Below are positions 41,160 through 50,536 of a stretch of DNA of 64,000 nt, one piece after another. A program made the position numbers and the translations under genes. Every line of letters begins with the position of its first letter. Position 1 is the stretch's first letter. A model generated the notes under the pieces. That model was not told the origin of the DNA. It saw only the letters and a program-made list of their open reading frames with translations, and ran no database searches. Source of the stretch: an uncultured Holophagaceae bacterium (lineage in GTDB: Bacteria > Acidobacteriota > Holophagae > Holophagales > Holophagaceae); contig CAIZZF010000026.1 of NCBI GenBank assembly GCA_903937385.1, forward strand, positions 248,001-312,000, written 5' to 3'.

Positions 41160-42202
41160 CAGATCCTCGGCAGCTGCTCGCCGCTGAGCAGGTCCAGCAG
41201 GCGGGAGGTGCCCAGGGCCGTGCGCAGCCCGACCCGTCCCGCGGGTCCCACCACCGTGCGGCCGATGATGGCGGCCCCCTCGCCGCCCGGGGTGGCCTGC
41301 AGGACAGCCAGGGCACGCTGCGCCTGGGCCTCGGGCAGGAAGGCCACCAGCCGACCCTCGCAGGCCACGTAGAGCGGGTCCAGACCCAGGATCTCGCAGG
41401 CGGCGGCGACGTCCTCCGCCACGGGGATCGCGGCCTCATCAGCTTCGATGGCGAGCCCAGCCGCGGCGGCGATCTCGTTGAGCACCGAGGCCAGGCCGCC
41501 CCGGGTGGGGTCCCGCAGGCAGTGGACGTCCAGCCCAGCGTCCAGCAGCGCCGCCGCCAGCTGGTGGACCGGCCCGCAGTCGCTGGTGACCGAGGTCTCG
41601 AACTGGATGCCCGCTCGCACGGACATCACCGCGATGCCGTGGCGACCCAGGTCGCCGCTGACGAGAACCGCGTCCCCAGGCTGCACGCGGCGCGGGTGGA
41701 TCTCCACCCCGGCGGGGATGAGGCCGATGCCTGCGGTGGTGATGAAGATCCCGTCGGCCTTGCCCTTGTCCACCACCTTGGTATCGCCGGTGGCGAGCCG
41801 CACGCCGCAGCGGTCCGCCGCGGCCTTCATGGACGCCACCAGCGGGGCCAGCTCCGCGAAGGGGAAGCCCTCCTCCAGGATGAAGGCCGTGGACAGAGCC
41901 AGTGGCTTCGCGCCGGCCATGGCCAGGTCGTTGACGGTCCCGTAGACCGCCAGCTCGCCCAGGTCACCGCCGGGAAAGACCCGGGGATGCACCACGAAGC
42001 CGTCCGTGGTGAAGGCCAGGCGCGCGCCGCCAGCCTCGATCACGGCGCTGTCGTGGAGCCCGGCGGGATCCGCGCCCAGGGCGGGCAGGAAGATCCCCTC
42101 GATGAGCTCCTTCATGAGCCGGCCGCCGCCTCCGTGGGCCATCTGCACCGTCTCATGGCGCAGGGGGCGGGGACAGGCGAGGGCGAAGGGATCGGCGGTC
42201 AT
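41156..42202 (-). CDS. hypE: [NiFe] hydrogenase maturation protein HypE
   Basis: AHGGGGRLMKELIEGIF; C-terminal ...LPRIC. Confidence 0.95.
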   Translation of the reverse strand: MTADPFALACPRPLRHETVQMAHGGGGRLMKELIEGIFLPALGADPAGLHDSAVIEAGGARLAFTTDGFVVHPRVFPGGDLGELAVYGTVNDLAMAGAKPLALSTAFILEEGFPFAELAPLVASMKAAADRCGVRLATGDTKVVDKGKADGIFITTAGIGLIPAGVEIHPRRVQPGDAVLVSGDLGRHGIAVMSVRAGIQFETSVTSDCGPVHQLAAALLDAGLDVHCLRDPTRGGLASVLNEIAAAAGLAIEADEAAIPVAEDVAAACEILGLDPLYVACEGRLVAFLPEAQAQRALAVLQATPGGEGAAIIGRTVVGPAGRVGLRTALGTSRLLDLLSGEQLPRIC

Positions 42203-42243
42203 GGGGCGTCCGGGGGGGTGTTCCAGCTTCGCATGAAAGCCGC

Positions 42244-42708
42244 TCAGGCCCGGAGGCACTCCGCGCGGACGGCGGCTGCGATCCCCGGCAGGGCGGCCTC
42301 CACCTCGGGGCTCAGGCCCCAGCGCATGTCCTGCGGCCACTCGATGGACACGGCGAAGAGCACCACCTGCGGCACCTCGTCGCCCAGCATGTAGAAGCTG
42401 TCCAGCAGGTCCCGCAGCCCGATGTCGTGGGCCGTGAGGCTGGCGGGATACTCCGAGGAGAACCGGGGCTCCAGGCGCCGCACCGTGCCCGGCGGCTGGC
42501 CGTCGGCGGTGGCGTCCACCAGGATCATGCGCCCGGCCTCGCGCATGGGCTCCAGCAGCACGAGGCTGCCGGTGCCGCCGTCCAGGAGGTCCACGTGGCC
42601 GGGCAGGCCGCCCTCCCGGGTCAGCTGATCGACCACGGCAACCCCCACCCCTTCGTCGCCGAGGAGGGTGTTGCCGATGCCGAGAACCAGGATCCGGCCG
42701 TCAGTCAT
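42244..42708 (-). CDS. hyaD: Hydrogenase maturation endopeptidase (HyaD/HupD family)
   Basis: ILVLGIGNTLLGDEGVGVAVVDQL; LLDGGTGSLVLLEPM; SLTAHDIGLRDLL. Confidence 0.9.
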   Translation of the reverse strand: MTDGRILVLGIGNTLLGDEGVGVAVVDQLTREGGLPGHVDLLDGGTGSLVLLEPMREAGRMILVDATADGQPPGTVRRLEPRFSSEYPASLTAHDIGLRDLLDSFYMLGDEVPQVVLFAVSIEWPQDMRWGLSPEVEAALPGIAAAVRAECLRA

Positions 42709-43384
42709 CAAGCCGGTCTTCCCGCTCGAACTTCCAGCCGCCGACCATGGAGGAGGTGGTGCCGCGGCCCTCCACGTAGTCGTGGTAGAAGACCAGGTAG
42801 ACATGCACCAGGGTGAACAGCACGTAGAACCAGAGCATCGCGTGGTGCCACTGGCGCACCACCGCCTCGCTGCCCATGAGGGGCACCACCCAGGCGGCCA
42901 GGTTGCCGAAGACCGAGTGGCTCATGGGGCCGTAGAGCGCGAAGCCCGTGAGGCCCTGGAACATGAAGATGAAGAAGGTGACGAAGTAGATGAGCCCCGC
43001 CAGGCGGTTGTGGCCGATGTGGATGGGCCCCGTGCCCCGGGTCTGGAGGATGTCGATGCGCAGCACCTCCACGATGTCCCGCCAGGCCTGGCGGTTCAGG
43101 GGGATGAACTTGTCCCAGGAGGCGAAGCGGTTGCCCACGAAGCCCCAGTAGGTCCGGACCAGCATGTTGAAGAGGAACACGTAGCCAGCCATGAAGTGCA
43201 GGAAGCGCACCGTGCCGAACCAGTACTGGAACGAGGCCTCCTGGGCATAGCCCACAGTGAAGGGCCTCCCGATGAGGTAGCCGGTGACTCCCAAGACCGT
43301 GATGGCCAGGGCGTTCAGCCAGTGGTAGAGGCGCACCGGCATTTCCCAGACATAGAGCCTGCGGTAGGTCTGTGTTGCGGGCAT
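42701..43384 (-). CDS. hyaC: Ni/Fe-hydrogenase b-type cytochrome subunit
   Basis: VWEMPVRLYHWLNALAITVLGVTGYLIG; FLHFMAGYVFLFNMLVRTYWGF; QWHHAMLWFYVLFTLVHVYLVFYHDYVEGRG. Confidence 0.95.
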   Translation of the reverse strand: MPATQTYRRLYVWEMPVRLYHWLNALAITVLGVTGYLIGRPFTVGYAQEASFQYWFGTVRFLHFMAGYVFLFNMLVRTYWGFVGNRFASWDKFIPLNRQAWRDIVEVLRIDILQTRGTGPIHIGHNRLAGLIYFVTFFIFMFQGLTGFALYGPMSHSVFGNLAAWVVPLMGSEAVVRQWHHAMLWFYVLFTLVHVYLVFYHDYVEGRGTTSSMVGGWKFEREDRLDD

Positions 43385-43396
43385 GAGGGCCTCCGC

Positions 43397-45115
43397 TCAG
43401 TAGAACTGCACCTGGTGGACGTGCTTGCCGGAGGGATCGTAGAGGTGCACTGCGCAGGCGAGGCAGGGATCGAAGGAGTGGATGGTCCGGAGGATCTCCA
43501 CGGGCTGCTCGATGTTGGCGACAGGGGTGCCGATGAGAGCCTCCTCGTAGGAGGAACGCTGGCCCTTGGCATCCCGGGGCGAGGCGTTCCAGGTGCTCGG
43601 GACCACCAGCTGGTAGTTGTCGATGACCCGGTCCTTGATGCTGATCCAGTGGGCCAGGGCGCCGCGGGGCGCCTCGGTCATGCCCACACCCTCGGCGGTG
43701 GCGGGCCAGGTATCGGGCTCCCAGCGGTAGGGGTTGAAGGTCTTGCGCTCGCCGTTCTTGAGGTTGGTCACCAGGTCGTCGTAGAAGCCCTTCATCCAGT
43801 GGGCCACGACCTGGGTCTCCACGCCGCGGGCGGCGGTGCGGCCCAGGGTCGAGAAGAGCGCCGTGATCGGCACGTTGAGCTGCTTCAGCACCCCACCCAC
43901 CAGCTCCTTCACGTCGGTGTTGCCCTTGGCATAGGCCACCAGCATGCGGGAGAGGGGGCCCACTTCCATGGCATGGTCCTTCCACCGCGGCGTCTTCAGC
44001 CAGGAGTACTTGCCGTCGGTATTGAGGTGCTCGAAGGGCGGCTTGGGGCCGGTGTAGTTGAACTCGGTCTCGCCCTTGAAGGGGTGCAGGCCCACACCGT
44101 CGCCGGCGCCATACTGGTACCAGGAGTGGCTGATGTATTCCTTGATCTCGCTGGCGTCCTTTCCATTGACCTCATGGATCTCGTTGAGGTTGCGGTTGAG
44201 GATGGCGCCCCGGGGCAGCAGGTAGGAGCTGGGGTCGTTGTAGCCCTTGGTGGGCAGATCCCCGTAGGCCAGGTAGTTCTTCAGGCCGCCGCCGATGGCG
44301 CCCCAGTCCTTGTAGAAGCTGGCGATGGCCAGGAGGTCCGGGACGTAGACCTGCTCGACGAAGGTGATGGCGTCCTTGATGAGACTGCCCACATGGTTCA
44401 GCCGCTCGGTGTTGATGGCGTTCACTTCCTCGAGGTTGAAGGAGCAGGGCACTCCGCCCACCAGGTAGTTCGGGTGGGGGTTCTTGCCGCCGAAGATGGC
44501 GTGGATCTTGACGAGCTCCTTCTGCCACTCCAGGGCATCCAGGTAGTGGGACACGGCCAGGAGGTTCACTTCGGGCGGCAGCTTGTAGGCCTTGTGGCCC
44601 CAGTAGCCATTGGCGAAGATGCCCAGCTGCCCACTCTCCACAAACTTCTTCATGCGGCTCTGCACCGCGGCGAAGTGGCCGGGGTTGGACTTGGGCCAGG
44701 GGCTCAGCGACTGGGCCAGCTTGGAGGTGGCCACGGGGTCGGCCTTGAGCATGCTGACCACGTCCACCCAGTCCAGGGCGTGCAGGTGGTAGAAGTGCAC
44801 CACGTGGTCCTGGACGAACTGGGCGCAAAACATGAGGTTGCGCACCAGCTCCGCATTCTTGGGCACGGTGATGCCCAGGGCGTCCTCCACGGACCGCACG
44901 CTGGCTAGGGCGTGCACGGTGGTGCACACGCCGCAGACGCGCTCGGTGAAGGCCCAGGCATCGCGAGGGTCGCGGCCCTTCAGGATCTTCTCGATGCCGC
45001 GGACCATGGTGCCGGCGCTGAAGGCGTCCGTCACGACGCCATTCTCGACCACCGCCTCGATGCGGAGGTGCCCCTCGATTCGGGTGACGGGATCAATGAC
45101 GATGCGGTTGCTCAT
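43397..45115 (-). CDS. hyaB: [NiFe] uptake hydrogenase large subunit (group 1)
   Basis: IDPVTRIEGHLRIE, RVCGVCTTVHALASVR, C-terminal FDPCLACAVHLYDPSGKHVHQVQFY. Confidence 0.97.
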   Translation of the reverse strand: MSNRIVIDPVTRIEGHLRIEAVVENGVVTDAFSAGTMVRGIEKILKGRDPRDAWAFTERVCGVCTTVHALASVRSVEDALGITVPKNAELVRNLMFCAQFVQDHVVHFYHLHALDWVDVVSMLKADPVATSKLAQSLSPWPKSNPGHFAAVQSRMKKFVESGQLGIFANGYWGHKAYKLPPEVNLLAVSHYLDALEWQKELVKIHAIFGGKNPHPNYLVGGVPCSFNLEEVNAINTERLNHVGSLIKDAITFVEQVYVPDLLAIASFYKDWGAIGGGLKNYLAYGDLPTKGYNDPSSYLLPRGAILNRNLNEIHEVNGKDASEIKEYISHSWYQYGAGDGVGLHPFKGETEFNYTGPKPPFEHLNTDGKYSWLKTPRWKDHAMEVGPLSRMLVAYAKGNTDVKELVGGVLKQLNVPITALFSTLGRTAARGVETQVVAHWMKGFYDDLVTNLKNGERKTFNPYRWEPDTWPATAEGVGMTEAPRGALAHWISIKDRVIDNYQLVVPSTWNASPRDAKGQRSSYEEALIGTPVANIEQPVEILRTIHSFDPCLACAVHLYDPSGKHVHQVQFY

Positions 45116-46233
45116 CACTCCACCTCTTTGCTGTCAGGCGTGTCTTTGACGGCCTCGACCACCTGGTCGTGGATCAGCTTCCGCTTGCGGATGTTCGTGG
45201 AGACGGCGTGGGCGGCCACCCCGACCGCGGCGGCGGCACCCAGGGTCAGGCCCACGGTGTCCGCCGTGGACTCGATGCCGAAGCCCGGGAAGGCCGGCAG
45301 GTGCCGGTAGAAGGGTCCGTTGTCCCAGAAGCCGTTCTCGCTGCAGCCCAGGCAGCCGTGACCGGACTGGATGGGATAGCTGGTGCCCCCGTTCCACTTT
45401 ACGACCGCGCAGGCGTTGTAGGTGAGCGGCCCGCGGCAGCCCATCTTGTAGAGGCAGTAGCCCTTGCGCGCGTTGTCGTCGTCGAAGGCTTCCACGAAGA
45501 GGCCCGCGTCGTAGTAGGGGCGGCGGTAGCAGGTGTCGTGGACGCGCCGGGAGTAGAACTCCTTGGGCCGGCCCTGCGAATCCAGCTCGGGCATGCGGCC
45601 GAACATGAGGATGTGCGTAACGATGGCCACCATCACATCGGCGATGGGCGGGCAGCCCGGCACGTTGATGACGGGCTTGTTCACCAGCTTCTGGATGGCC
45701 GTGGCCCCGGTGGGGTTGGGCTTCGCGGCCTGCACGCAGCCGTAGGAGGCGCAGTTGCCCCAGGCCACGATGGCGGCGGCGCCCGCGGCGGCCTCCTTCA
45801 AGATGTCCTCAGCGGTGCGGCCCCCGATCATGCAGAAGACGCCGTTCTCCTTGGTAGGGACCGAGCCTTCCACCAGCAGGATGTACTTCCCGGCGTAGGC
45901 CTTCATGACGTCGGCCTTGCACTTCTCGGCCTGGTGGCCCGCGGCGGCCTGGAGGGTCTCGTCATAGTCCAGGGAAATGGCATCCAGCAGGACGTCCGCC
46001 ACCATGGGGTGCGAGGCGCGGATGAAGGACTCGCTGCAGCAGGTGCACTCCTGGAAGTGGAGCCACAGCACCGGCGGCCGATCCTTCTTCTCGAAGGCCT
46101 TGGCCACGGCGGCCGAAGCGCTGGTCCCAAGGCCCGCGGCGGTGGCGGCGAAGGTGCAGAACTGCATGAAGTCCCGCCGGCTGTAGCCTTTCTCCCTCAT
46201 CACCTCCCACAGGGAGTTTCCTGCTCGTGGCAT
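45115..46233 (-). CDS. hyaA: [NiFe] uptake hydrogenase small subunit with Tat signal
   Basis: SRRDFMQFCTFAATAAGL Tat motif; HFQECTCCSESFIRASHP; WGNCASYGCVQAAKPNPTGA; C-terminal hydrophobic anchor. Confidence 0.96.
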   Translation of the reverse strand: MPRAGNSLWEVMREKGYSRRDFMQFCTFAATAAGLGTSASAAVAKAFEKKDRPPVLWLHFQECTCCSESFIRASHPMVADVLLDAISLDYDETLQAAAGHQAEKCKADVMKAYAGKYILLVEGSVPTKENGVFCMIGGRTAEDILKEAAAGAAAIVAWGNCASYGCVQAAKPNPTGATAIQKLVNKPVINVPGCPPIADVMVAIVTHILMFGRMPELDSQGRPKEFYSRRVHDTCYRRPYYDAGLFVEAFDDDNARKGYCLYKMGCRGPLTYNACAVVKWNGGTSYPIQSGHGCLGCSENGFWDNGPFYRHLPAFPGFGIESTADTVGLTLGAAAAVGVAAHAVSTNIRKRKLIHDQVVEAVKDTPDSKEVE

Positions 46234-46390
46234 GCTGCCTCCTCGGCCATGGGCCCAAGATGTTGAGACTGCGTCTAAAAATATATAATTGGGGGAACAG
46301 TTAGAGTTAACCTAGGAGCAGACAGGGGGCTGTCAACCCTTGCCCTGCAATTTCCTGGGACAAAGGGCTAAAGAGGCCCGTGCAAGCTGG

Positions 46391-46406
46391 TGTGACTTTT
46401 GTCACA
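46391..46406. promoter_or_regulatory. Perfect CRP/FNR-family-type palindrome upstream of the hya operon
   Basis: TGTGACTTTTGTCACA (TGTGA-N6-TCACA) between hypD stop and hyaA start. Confidence 0.7.
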
Positions 46407-46439
46407 ACACCTGTCTCGCCGACCGACCAGGTCGCGACC

Positions 46440-47537
46440 TCAGTGCGCCGGGTCGAAGCGCCGGTAGCGGTAGTAGGCCGCACAGGCCCCCTCGGAGGAG
46501 ACCATGGTGGCCCCCAGCGGGTGGTCCGGGGTGCAGAGGGTCCCAAAGGCGGGGCAGGCGGGCGGCTTCAGCAGGCCCTGGAGGACCAGGCCGCTCTGAC
46601 AGTCCGGGGACTCGGCGCCACCGACATCCTGCACGCCGAACCGAAGCGCCGCGTCGAAGGCCTCGAAATCTGGCCTGAGCCCGAAGCCGCTGGCCGGGAT
46701 GGGGCCGATGCCACGCCAGGTTCGGTCCACCACCTGGAAGACCCGCTGGATGAGCGCCTGGGCGGGCCGGTTGCCGCCGGCCTTCACCAGCCGAGAGTAC
46801 TGGTTCTCCACTTCCGCACGGCCTTCTTCCAGCTGGGTCACGGCCATGAGGATGCCCTGGAGGAGATCCAGGGGCTCGAAGGCCGTCACCACGATGGGCA
46901 CGTGGAAGCGCGCCGCCAGGGGGTGGTACTCCTCGGTGCCCATGACGCTGCAGACGTGGCCCGCGGCCAGGAAGGCGTTCACGAGGCACTGGGGCGAGGC
47001 CATGAGGGCCTCGATGGCGGGCGGCACCCGCACGTGGCTCACCAGAATCGAGAAGTTCGTGAGGCCCTCGTCCGCGGCCTGGGCCACGGCCAGCGCATTG
47101 CCCGGGGCGGTGGTCTCGAAGCCCACCGCCAAGAACACCACCTGCCGCTCCGGCAGTTGCCGGGCCAGGGCCACGGCGTCCAGGGGCGAGTAGACCACCC
47201 GCACGTCCCCGCCCCGGCTCTTCACCGAGAACAGATCCTCGGCGCTGCCCGGCACCCGCAGCATGTCGCCGAAGGAACAGAAGGTGACTTCCGGCCGGGC
47301 GGCGATGGCCAGAGCCTGGTCGATGATGGCCACGGGCGTCACGCAGACGGGGCAGCCCGGGCCGTGCACCAGGGTGAGGTCCTTGGGCAGCAGCTCATCG
47401 AGGCCGAAGCGGACGATGGCGTGGGTCTGGCCGCCACAGACTTCCATCAGCGTCCAGGGACGCGTCACCTTCCGGCGGATGGCCTCGCCCAGGGCCTGGG
47501 CCTTGCGCCCATCGCGGAACTCCTCGACGAACCTCAA
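46440..47537 (-). CDS. hypD: Hydrogenase maturation protein HypD, probable TTG start overlapping the hypC stop
   Basis: [64 protein letters not shown]. Confidence 0.93.
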   Translation of the reverse strand: MRFVEEFRDGRKAQALGEAIRRKVTRPWTLMEVCGGQTHAIVRFGLDELLPKDLTLVHGPGCPVCVTPVAIIDQALAIAARPEVTFCSFGDMLRVPGSAEDLFSVKSRGGDVRVVYSPLDAVALARQLPERQVVFLAVGFETTAPGNALAVAQAADEGLTNFSILVSHVRVPPAIEALMASPQCLVNAFLAAGHVCSVMGTEEYHPLAARFHVPIVVTAFEPLDLLQGILMAVTQLEEGRAEVENQYSRLVKAGGNRPAQALIQRVFQVVDRTWRGIGPIPASGFGLRPDFEAFDAALRFGVQDVGGAESPDCQSGLVLQGLLKPPACPAFGTLCTPDHPLGATMVSSEGACAAYYRYRRFDPAH

Positions 47538-47776
47538 GCCTCCTCCTGCTCCACGCCCTCGGCCAGCGCGTTCAGGCACGCCAGCATGTGCATGGCCTCG
47601 GCCTCATCCAGCTGATCCAGGGCCAGGCCCGCGTGGACCACGACCCAGGCCCCCGGCCCTGCGTCCGGCACGCAGGCAAGGCTGATCTCCTTGACGGTGG
47701 AGCCGAAGGCCACGCGCCCCAGGCGCAGGGGCGATTCCACCACGTCGAGGATCTGGCCGGGAACGCCAAGGCACAT
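47534..47776 (-). CDS. hypC: Hydrogenase assembly chaperone HypC
   Basis: [32 protein letters not shown]. Confidence 0.95.
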   Translation of the reverse strand: MCLGVPGQILDVVESPLRLGRVAFGSTVKEISLACVPDAGPGAWVVVHAGLALDQLDEAEAMHMLACLNALAEGVEQEEA

Positions 47777-47841
47777 GCGGGACTCCTGGGGGAGGGTGGG
47801 GATCAGGGTAGTCCACTCCGGCTCCATGCTCCAATAGATCC

Positions 47842-48726
47842 ATGACGGCCCACCGGGAGCATCTGCGGGGCGCGGCCCTGGTGGCCGCGGCGGCCCTGCT
47901 GTGGAGCTCCAGCGGGCTCTTCATCAAGGCCCTGCCCCTGGGCCCTCTCCAGATCGCCGGGGTCCGCAGCCTGGTGGCGGCCCTCACCATGGCCGTCGTG
48001 GTGCGCCTGCGGGGCGGCCGCCCCTTCCCGCGGCCGGACGGCCTTTCCCTGGCCTGCGCTGCCTCCTACGCGGGGGTCCTGATCCTCTTCGTCGCTGCCA
48101 CCAAGCTCACCACCGCCGCGAACGCGATCTTCCTGCAGTTCTCCGCGCCCATCTACCTGGTGTTCCTGGAGCCCTGGGTCACGAAGCGGTCGCTCCAGGG
48201 ACGCGACCTGATCGCCGTGGGGCTCTGCCTGGGCGCCATGGGGCTGTTCTTCGTGGGCCGCTTCGAGGCGGGCAGCTTTGCGGGCAACGTGCTGGCGGTC
48301 ATCTCCGGCGTCTGCCTGGCCCTCTTCGCCCTGACCCTCAAGCTGAAGCGGGAGCGGCAGCCGGACGCCGACCCCATCAGCGCCATCATCCTCGGCAACC
48401 TGCTGGTGGCGGCCCTCTGCCTCCCCTTCGCCCTGCCCGGGCTCCAGCCCACCCTGCTCCAGTCCGGAATGCTGCTGTACCTGGGCGTCTTCCAGATCGG
48501 GCTCGCCTACCTGCTATTCAACGCAGGCATGAAGCGGCTCTCGGCCACGGCCGCGGTGGTGACGGGCACCCTGGAGGCCGTGCTGAACCCGGTCTGGGTG
48601 TTCCTGGGCGTGGGCGAGCGACCTTCGCCCTGGGCCCTGCTGGGCGGTGTGCTGATCCTCGGCACCATCGCCTGGTATACCCTTGCGCCCAGGCCTAGGC
48701 TCGCCCTGCCGCCCGCCGCTCCATGA
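47842..48726 (+). CDS. EamA/DMT family transporter
   Basis: ALLWSSSGLFIKALPLGPLQIAGVRSLVAAL and a second EamA repeat. Confidence 0.92.
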   Translation: MTAHREHLRGAALVAAAALLWSSSGLFIKALPLGPLQIAGVRSLVAALTMAVVVRLRGGRPFPRPDGLSLACAASYAGVLILFVAATKLTTAANAIFLQFSAPIYLVFLEPWVTKRSLQGRDLIAVGLCLGAMGLFFVGRFEAGSFAGNVLAVISGVCLALFALTLKLKRERQPDADPISAIILGNLLVAALCLPFALPGLQPTLLQSGMLLYLGVFQIGLAYLLFNAGMKRLSATAAVVTGTLEAVLNPVWVFLGVGERPSPWALLGGVLILGTIAWYTLAPRPRLALPPAAP

Positions 48727-49897
48727 ACCCGGTGCTCAGGGGCACCAGCAGCGCCGCTGCACAGAGTGCCACCACGCCGTGCCAGCCCCGGGCGTGGTAT
48801 CCGTGGCCACTGAGGGTGATGCCCGCAGCGCCGCCCAGGTAATAGAACAGCACGTAGAAGGCATTGGCGCGGCCCCGGCCTGCCTGCAGCTTACGGTTGA
48901 GGGCCCCGGCCGCCGCCGCGTGGACCGTGAAGAAGCCCGCGCACACCAGCGTCAGCGCCGCAGCCATGGCCCAGCCCCGGGGCACCAGCGTCAGCGCCAC
49001 GCCCCCACCGAGCACCAGGGTTCCCACCACCATGGCCGTGCCGTTGCCGATGCGGTTGCTGAGGCGCCCCGCCAGGGGCCCCGCCACCACGCCCATGACG
49101 TAGGACAGGTAGAGCAGCGTCACGGCCCGGGTGGACCAGTGGAAGGGTGCGCCGTAGAGGTAGAAGGGCAGGTAGTTGAAGATCGAGGAAAAGACGAAGT
49201 AGGCGCCAGCCCCCACCGCGTAGAGGCGGATCAGGTCGTGGCGCAGCAGCACGTCCCGGAAGCGGGTGGTGTCCCGGGCCACGGGCCCCTCGTCGGGCTC
49301 CACGGGCAGGCCCGCGTAGGCCGCCAGGGCCGCGGCGATGAGCAGGGCCGAGGCCAGGAAGAAGGCCCAGCGCCAGTGCGCGGCGGGCATGAGGACCCCC
49401 GCCAGCAGGCGGCCGGAGAGACCCCCCAGCACGGTTGCGGACACGTAGGTGCCCATCACCACGTTCAGGCGGCCCACCGGCATCACCCGCGCCAGGTAGG
49501 CCGCGAGGCAGGTGGTCAGCGCGGGGATGAACAGCCCCTGGACGAAGCGCGCTGCCACCAGCCACTCCAGGCTGGGCGCTAGGGCCGAGGCCAGGCCGCA
49601 GATCGCCACCACCAGCCCGCCCGTGAGCAGGATCCGCCGGATGGGCAGGCGGTCCGCCAGGGCGCCGAAGGGCAGGTTCGCCAGGGCCATGCCCAGCACC
49701 ACCGCCGACACCGTGCGGGAGGCCACGCCCTCCGCCACGCCGAACTCCAGGCGCAGCACCGGCAGTACCGGCTGCGGAATGTAGACCGTGGTGAACACCG
49801 CCGCCACCAGCGCGAACACCAGCACCTGGATGCGCAGGAAGGGATCCCTCTGGACCGGCCCCTCCGTGCTGCTGGCCTGGCCTGGAAGGACGTTCAT
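48695..49897 (-). CDS. Major facilitator superfamily transporter
   Basis: 12-TM pattern; VLGMALANLPFGALADRLPIRRILLTGGLV. Confidence 0.9.
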   Translation of the reverse strand: MNVLPGQASSTEGPVQRDPFLRIQVLVFALVAAVFTTVYIPQPVLPVLRLEFGVAEGVASRTVSAVVLGMALANLPFGALADRLPIRRILLTGGLVVAICGLASALAPSLEWLVAARFVQGLFIPALTTCLAAYLARVMPVGRLNVVMGTYVSATVLGGLSGRLLAGVLMPAAHWRWAFFLASALLIAAALAAYAGLPVEPDEGPVARDTTRFRDVLLRHDLIRLYAVGAGAYFVFSSIFNYLPFYLYGAPFHWSTRAVTLLYLSYVMGVVAGPLAGRLSNRIGNGTAMVVGTLVLGGGVALTLVPRGWAMAAALTLVCAGFFTVHAAAAGALNRKLQAGRGRANAFYVLFYYLGGAAGITLSGHGYHARGWHGVVALCAAALLVPLSTGFMERRAAGRA

Positions 49898-50265
49898 CAG
49901 CGGCTCCGAATGCTGTCCCAGTATGAATGGGCAGGAGCTTTTCCGTGCATGAGGCAGGCCGTCGGGGGGCGCGATGGCCCCTGCCCCGACCCGTGCCGCA
50001 CGCTCCGTGGGGTTTTGATTATTTGGCTTCTTCCGGGAATCCAGGAGAGACTCTCTCCGCAGATCAGGCAGTAGGACTGAAGCCTCGCTGTTCATCTCCC
50101 GGTGCCTCCTTCCTGAAAGCAGAAGGGCCGTAAGCCGGGGATGCACGGCGGAAAGATTTTGGTTCATCGCGTTTTAGCGTGGAGGTTGGAGCCCGGGAAA
50201 CCCGTTCTCCTCATCCCTGCCCGAGCCCCGCCGCCAGGGCCAGAAAAGCAATAAAACCAAAGGAA

Positions 50266-50346
50266 ACCGGTGAGGAACAGTGAGGAACGGTGAGACTGCC
50301 ACGAGCTAAGGCTCTTTCTCACCGGCCCTCACCGTTCCTCACCGGT
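50266..50346. repeat. Iteron-containing palindrome, copy 1 (GGTGAGGAAC units)
   Basis: ACCGGTGAGGAACAGTGAGGAACGGTGAG ... CTCACCGGCCCTCACCGTTCCTCACCGGT. Confidence 0.93.
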
Positions 50347-50536
50347 CCATCAGCTTTTTTGTCCGGACCATGTGCCGCATGGGAGATGTTCCTGAGCCAG
50401 GGATGATCTGGTCCGGATGCTGAGCCCCAATGCGCAGAGCACCTTCCATCAGGCGCCCCGCGTTGGCACACGCTATTCCGCGATGATCCAAAATTTTTGA
50501 GGCGGCGTGGAGTCGGCCTTGGAGATCCCTCCGTCC

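Noticed and set aside
42668-44908. 746-aa plus-strand ORF
   Set aside because: Antisense to hyaB/hyaC, which are unambiguous
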